Of a DNA stretch of 64,000 nucleotides, positions 61,101 through 64,000 are shown piece after piece; positions within the stretch are counted from its first letter, which is position 1, and every line of letters begins with the position of its first letter. A program made the translations under genes and the position numbers. Source of the DNA: JAVBSX01 sp051660685. GTDB taxonomy: Bacteria > Planctomycetota > Planctomycetia > Pirellulales > Thermoguttaceae. The stretch lies in NCBI GenBank assembly GCA_051660685.1, contig JBOFQB010000068.1, positions 8,230 through 72,229 on the forward strand. The letters are read 5' to 3'. The notes under the pieces are model-generated. The model did no database searches and was not told the origin of the DNA. It saw only the letters and a list, made by a program, of their open reading frames with translations.

Positions 61101-62385
61101 GGGTTCAGCCGGTTCAGTCGGTTCAACAACAACGGGTTCAGCCGGTTCAGTCGGCTCAACAACAACGGGTTCAACCGGTTCAGTCGGTTCAACAACAACG
61201 GGTTCAACGGGTTCAGTCGGCTCAACAACAACGGGTTCAGCCGGTTCAGTCGGTTCAACAACAACAACGGGTTCAGCCGGTTCAGTCGGTTCAACAACAA
61301 CGGGTTCAGCCGGTTCAGTCGGTTCAACAACAACGGGTTCAGCCGGTTCAGTCGGCTCAACAACAACGGGTTCAGCCGGTTCAGTCGGTTCAACGGGACG
61401 AAAACCCCTTGTTCTGGATCGGGTCAACCTTGATTTAGGGGGAGAAAAACGAGGTCAGCCAATTCGGGAAATCATCCCTCTTGCCCGAAATTTTCAGGCT
61501 TGGATCGAATTAGGCAACCAATCCAAATCCATTCCGGTTTTTGACCCCGATCCGTCCAACGCCCGGTCTTTTCGGTTTATCCCCTTAGATTCTGAATTAC
61601 AGACAAGCCCAATCGCGTTTGGTCAAGGTCTGCTCGTCCCGCTCAAAAATGGTCAGGTTCAACTCCTTGACCCCAAAACCGGTTTTCCAATGACGGTTGA
61701 CCCTTTTGTTGGGAAAATCGTCCCGAACCAACCGGCTCGTTGGTCAACCCCTCTTGCCAATTCGGATTCCAACGAAACTGAATCGCCCGAATTCTTCATC
61801 ATCGACCAAAACCTCTCAACCTTGTATCAAGTCGCCCTTGTCAAAGAATCAGACCGATTACGTTTTCAAACGGTTTCGCAATTGAGCGACCTTCCTGTCG
61901 ATTGTGACAGGTTAACGCGGATTGATAAGACCTTATTTGCCTTTTCGATGAATAACGGAGAAATCGCCGAAATCACACTTCCGAAATTGGTTTTCCGCGA
62001 CCTCCTCCATGTCCGTTCGCCAATTATCTGGGGTCCCTACACCGTTCAATCGGACAACCAACCGATTGTTCTTTTCGCAACCCGAAATAACACACTGCAT
62101 CTGTTGTCCCTTTCCTCGAAAAATGACCCTGACCGACCGGTTGATCTTCAATCAACAGCATTGCCCCAATCGGCTCCCCTGCTTGGAAAACCGCTTGTTC
62201 AATCGGCAAAAGTCTACCTCCTCCTTGCAAATGGGATGCTCTTGACTTATGATCCGACACAAAAGGGTTGGGGTGAAACGATTGCAACCGGCATTATTCC
62301 GCAAACAGGTCCGATTGCGATTGACAACCGGATTTTGTTGACCGGGAAAGATGGTTGTCTGTATTGGGGTCCTACAATCAAGTAA
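58171..62385 (+). CDS. Giant membrane-anchored PQQ-type beta-propeller protein
   Basis: A 1404-residue protein. The N-terminal cytoplasmic part has a helical domain (about 1-70) with QQ/RE-rich coiled coil and a Ser-rich linker. One membrane helix lies at about 188-208 (FLLGGSALFVLVIVALVLYS). TPR-like helices follow (VLEAAQKAYDSGNYVEAVRKYTEFLDSFP, about 218-246), then a Gln/Thr repeat (about 430-470) and PQQ-like propeller blades (GVRSTDGTVLWKKEIG; AFSLQEGKTLWETQL). A 13-unit 11-residue Gly/Ser/Thr repeat interrupts the propeller at about 927-1070, and further blades follow. It is probably an envelope scaffold in the periplasm. Confidence 0.8.
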   Translation: MKSAEDFVNRLFEEQQITRELCVELKLRIAQVGQFVPADSFSQRLVDKGVISQSVANRVLIAFSEEEKRLQRVRREQKREQQGEQQEEQQRERGEKSAGMQEEGSEREQVRIGSSLMKVQERAESGRDEESQRASSSGIRSASPTGSLTSTGSTSSFPSRSSISTESSSVPWKKKKGNSWESIGFLLGGSALFVLVIVALVLYSSIYQHSAEFVLEAAQKAYDSGNYVEAVRKYTEFLDSFPKHSEYGTSKIRLSLAKMRLTTEGRNDWLQSLDVAQTELGNLVQQTNYREEAQPELNAMLPSIAEHLSESAREKPDLKVISATEDALLLIQKYVPVSEQSPSRMERIRANLELARLTVSKEDRFKEDRAAIEKALKGGEIETVYRLLGDLLRDYPQIATDPDLQELVKTISQEEQNALRWVDAPLSPEFHSTLGQTTGQTTNQTLGQTTGQTTNQTTGQITGQTTGQITEEGQLGVLVKPVEPAVPAVILANRIVAVENPATRAERVLFVLTGGGGGGSLFGVRSTDGTVLWKKEIGNVPLNQMTVPEVYSFRYSGAEEDGLIVDYQNWELVRFNAKNGEDVFRVRIGEPFRLMSVVENAPIVLTTETGKLWEIDPKEGTSRGYLQLPQHIMVAPVWDKENNRLLQLAPQSTLYIAESGRLSETDSSHSFFLGHSAGSVRVAPFLFGPFLVVAEQIGPDQTLLRFFQYKNGSDLNNSETDRSVPFLQQVQTLTIPGIVQTAPVVDRTRLFLATNTGQIFLFDCDPKNDPLSPIRLVAKSTVREGNRTNEGEMPNPGLSFSQSGTRPYLGLYDQTLWCSGDQLVSFDVQQSRERFVPKFTLDPVTKTLAPLRRLEDVLFRVFQHRNQQNTAIKAFSLQEGKTLWETQLTDPVVQEPVVNVGEQTLQLVTQSGKMYEIPLAQLFPTDTVVSTTTGSAGSVVSTTTGSAGLVGSTTTGSTGSVGSATTDSAGSVVSTTTGSAGSVGSTTTGSAGSVGSTTTGSTGSVGSTTTGSTGSVGSTTTGSAGSVGSTTTTGSAGSVGSTTTGSAGSVGSTTTGSAGSVGSTTTGSAGSVGSTGRKPLVLDRVNLDLGGEKRGQPIREIIPLARNFQAWIELGNQSKSIPVFDPDPSNARSFRFIPLDSELQTSPIAFGQGLLVPLKNGQVQLLDPKTGFPMTVDPFVGKIVPNQPARWSTPLANSDSNETESPEFFIIDQNLSTLYQVALVKESDRLRFQTVSQLSDLPVDCDRLTRIDKTLFAFSMNNGEIAEITLPKLVFRDLLHVRSPIIWGPYTVQSDNQPIVLFATRNNTLHLLSLSSKNDPDRPVDLQSTALPQSAPLLGKPLVQSAKVYLLLANGMLLTYDPTQKGWGETIATGIIPQTGPIAIDNRILLTGKDGCLYWGPTIK
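59463..59580. repeat. 12-nt coding repeat (Gly-Gln-Thr-Thr)
   Basis: GGTCAGACGACA-type units encode about nine GQTT/NQTT/GQIT motifs inside the propeller protein. Confidence 0.85.
60950..61394. repeat. 33-nt coding tandem repeat, 13 units
   Basis: Unit GGTTCAACAACAACGGGTTC plus AGCCGGTTCAGTC encodes VGSTTTGSAGS. Units differ by a few bases and one carries an extra Thr codon. Because 33 is a multiple of three, several other frames on both strands are also open and should not be called as genes. Confidence 0.95.
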
Positions 62386-62415
62386 AATAAGAACGATCCA
62401 CTTTTTCTTCTGCTC

Positions 62416-63801
62416 ATGTCCACACACGCTTTTCAAATCTGTATCAATCCCGATTGTCGCTCAACGTATGCAATCGGAGAAATTCTTTCCGCTTGCCCAA
62501 AATGTGGAGCACTCCTCGATGTTGATTACGATTGGGACAAACTCCCCGTTCCTCCTTCACTCAATCTTTTCGAAAAATTTGGGTCGATGCGGTCCAACCC
62601 TCAACGATTCAGCGGGGTTTGGCGATTTCACGAACTCTTGCCCTTTGTTCCGATTGAACAATGTGTGACGATTGGAGAAGGTCAAACCTTATTGCAAAAA
62701 GCAAACGGTCTTGGACCGTATCTTGGAATGAAACCAGATTGCCTTTTTCTGCAATATGAAGGAATGAATCCGTCCGGGAGTTTCAAGGACAATGGAATGT
62801 CAGCTGCATTCACTCACGGAAAATCGGTTGGAGCAAAAAAGGCTGCATGTGCGTCAACGGGGAACACAAGTGCATCTCTTGCGATTTATGCGGCTGTTAC
62901 CAAGTTGATGAAAGCGGTTATTTTTATTGGATCAGGTAAAATCGCTTACGGAAAATTGTCGCAAGGTCTTGATTATGGGGCAAAGACAATTCAAATTCAG
63001 GGTGATTTTGACGACGCAATGCAACGGGTTCAGGAAGTTTCCAAAGAACTCGGCATTTATCTGGTCAACAGTGTCAACCCTTTCCGTTTGGAAGGTCAAA
63101 AAACAATCATGTTCCGCGTTCTTGAAGCCCTGAAATGGGAGGTCCCGGACTGGATTGTGGTTCCCGGGGGAAATCTCGGCAATTCAAGTGCATTTGGCAA
63201 AGCATTTATCGAACTGCATCAACTCGGTCTCATCTCGAAAGTGCCGAGATTGGCGGTCATTAACGCCGAAGGAGCCAATACTCTTTATCGTCTGTTTGAA
63301 CAGGAAGGTCTGCGTTGGAATCAAGGTCGTTACAATCACGAGCTGGTTCAACAGTTTTATGATGTAATGAATCAAGAAGGTCGAAAAGCGTCAACTCTTG
63401 CAAGTGCAATCGAGATCAATCGACCCGTCAATCTGAGCAAATGTTTGCGGGCGTTAGACTTCTGTAACGGAGTCGTCCGGGAAGTTTCCGAACAGGAGAT
63501 TCTTGACGCTAAAGCGCAAGTCGGGGCAAATGGTCTTGGTTGTGAACCGGCAAGTGCAGCAAGTGTCGCGGGAACACGAAAACTCATCAATGAAGGGATC
63601 ATCGACAAGTCGGACCGGGTTGTTTGCATTTTGACGGGACACCAATTGAAAGACCCTAATGCAACGGTTGCCTATCATGGAACCGATCAGGCCTATTTTG
63701 AAAACGTCTTGGGAAAACGAGGAGTCAAAACCGCCGAGTTTGCAAATCGACCAGTGAGTTGCGCCAATGATCTTGGCGAAATCATCGCTTTGCTAAAATA
63801 A
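62416..63801 (+). CDS. thrC: Threonine synthase
   Basis: A 461-residue PLP enzyme that converts O-phosphohomoserine to threonine. An N-terminal zinc-ribbon-like segment ([25 protein letters not shown]) is followed by [14 protein letters not shown], the PLP Lys in [15 protein letters not shown] (about 122-136), the phosphate loop region [14 protein letters not shown], and [16 protein letters not shown]. The fold is that of the shorter threonine synthase subgroup with an N-terminal CxxC pair. It could be co-transcribed with the propeller protein (30-base gap). Confidence 0.93.
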   Translation: MSTHAFQICINPDCRSTYAIGEILSACPKCGALLDVDYDWDKLPVPPSLNLFEKFGSMRSNPQRFSGVWRFHELLPFVPIEQCVTIGEGQTLLQKANGLGPYLGMKPDCLFLQYEGMNPSGSFKDNGMSAAFTHGKSVGAKKAACASTGNTSASLAIYAAVTKLMKAVIFIGSGKIAYGKLSQGLDYGAKTIQIQGDFDDAMQRVQEVSKELGIYLVNSVNPFRLEGQKTIMFRVLEALKWEVPDWIVVPGGNLGNSSAFGKAFIELHQLGLISKVPRLAVINAEGANTLYRLFEQEGLRWNQGRYNHELVQQFYDVMNQEGRKASTLASAIEINRPVNLSKCLRALDFCNGVVREVSEQEILDAKAQVGANGLGCEPASAASVAGTRKLINEGIIDKSDRVVCILTGHQLKDPNATVAYHGTDQAYFENVLGKRGVKTAEFANRPVSCANDLGEIIALLK

Positions 63802-64000
63802 CGATACCGTTCACGGATATTTTTACAAAACATAATTGAAATGCCTTATTTTTAGGGTGGAAAAATGAAATCTTCGCCCCGAAGGGGCGTAACAAAATAG
63901 CCCAGGGTAAGGCGTACTCGCCGCAACCCTGGGTTGGTATCACCCGCGACAATCTGCCCTGAAGGGGCAGCACAATCCGTTGTTTCGCCCTTACAGGGCG
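63802..64000. repeat. GC-rich palindrome cluster at the window end
   Basis: No gene after thrC. Four hairpins occur in 130 bases: CGCCCC-GAA-GGGGCG (63875-63889), a larger CCCAGGGT...ACCCTGGG (63901-63933), CTGCCC-TGAAG-GGGCAG (63954-63970) and CGCCCT-TAC-AGGGCG (63986-64000, possibly continuing). Confidence 0.8.

Noticed and set aside
60849..61427. Minus-strand frame with EPTEPAEPVVV repeats
   Set aside because: It is produced by the 33-nt repeat of the propeller gene, which stays open in many frames. No start signals or conserved ends.
61019..61438. Plus-strand frame with VQQQRVQPVQS repeats
   Set aside because: Same 33-nt repeat in another frame, inside a well supported larger gene.

Overview
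The window reads as a chromosomal segment of a planctomycete, probably from the Pirellulales. This is an inference from gene content, not from a marker gene. Supporting signs are Tat-exported Gfo/Idh/MocA oxidoreductases, a DUF4838 protein, many long proteins with one membrane anchor and low-complexity linkers, a GspE-like protein fused to membrane segments, a planctomycete-style ECF sigma factor, and outer-membrane functions (LpxC, Skp/OmpH, an MCE/Mla transporter). Base composition is moderate and even. No rRNA, prophage, complete insertion sequence or CRISPR array is visible. One tRNA (Ser-CGA) is present.

Layout. 1-2.2 kb: the 5' part of a mannose-1-phosphate guanylyltransferase gene and a Tat-exported oxidoreductase, both minus strand. 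2.4-7.4 kb: a sigma70-type promoter, pilT, a membrane-anchored GspE/PilB-like protein with degenerate ATPase motifs, and two membrane proteins. 7.5-10.9 kb: NAD-type isocitrate dehydrogenase, panB, an ECF sigma factor and prmC. 11.4-14.8 kb (minus): Gfo/Idh/MocA oxidoreductase, lpxC and Skp/OmpH, an outer-membrane group. 15.3-18.2 kb: a FliN-type SpoA protein and mgtE. 18.6-21.1 kb (minus): rnc, a very acidic small protein and a nucleoside hydrolase. 21.3-24.0 kb (minus): a YbjN-like protein and two unrecognised proteins. 24.5-27.2 kb (minus): a four-ribbon zinc/membrane protein and tRNA-Ser with a strong terminator. 27.4-31.1 kb: a possible small membrane peptide, purM and a large lipoprotein. 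31.2-38.8 kb (minus): an aldolase-like protein, an exported hypothetical, accB and an mlaE-mlaF-mlaD set. 39.2-46.1 kb: AroE-like and hydroxyacid dehydrogenases, a membrane protein, comB and a DUF4838 protein. 46.2-53.7 kb: Fic protein, HtpX-like protease, PIN/TRAM protein and a DUF262/DUF1524 (GmrSD-like) protein. 53.8-63.8 kb: glyS, ruvB, a glucuronate-isomerase-like protein, a giant PQQ-propeller protein and thrC.

The most unusual content lies between the genes. At least five classes of small repeat recur. (1) Degenerate 7-nt tandem arrays (GGGGATA-like and CTTCTAC-like) very often begin at stop codons, usually with the purine-rich strand on the coding side. (2) REP/BIME-like palindromes carry a fixed GTTTAGCCG/CGCGT frame, while their hairpin stems change in a compensated way. 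(3) A second palindrome family has a conserved CGTTATGGTA tail and covarying stems. (4) MITE-like elements of about 110 bp have GACTTGTTCG terminal inverted repeats. (5) A repeat of about 115 bp occurs twice, and another pyrimidine-rich repeat occurs three times. Local tandem repeats also occur: a 13-nt repeat that grew from the 3' end of the mlaF gene, an 18-nt, a 12-nt and a 33-nt coding repeat, and four roughly 22-nt palindromes just upstream of the htpX-like gene that look like an operator array.

All calls come from reading the sequence. Protein families are assigned from recognised motifs, not from searches.
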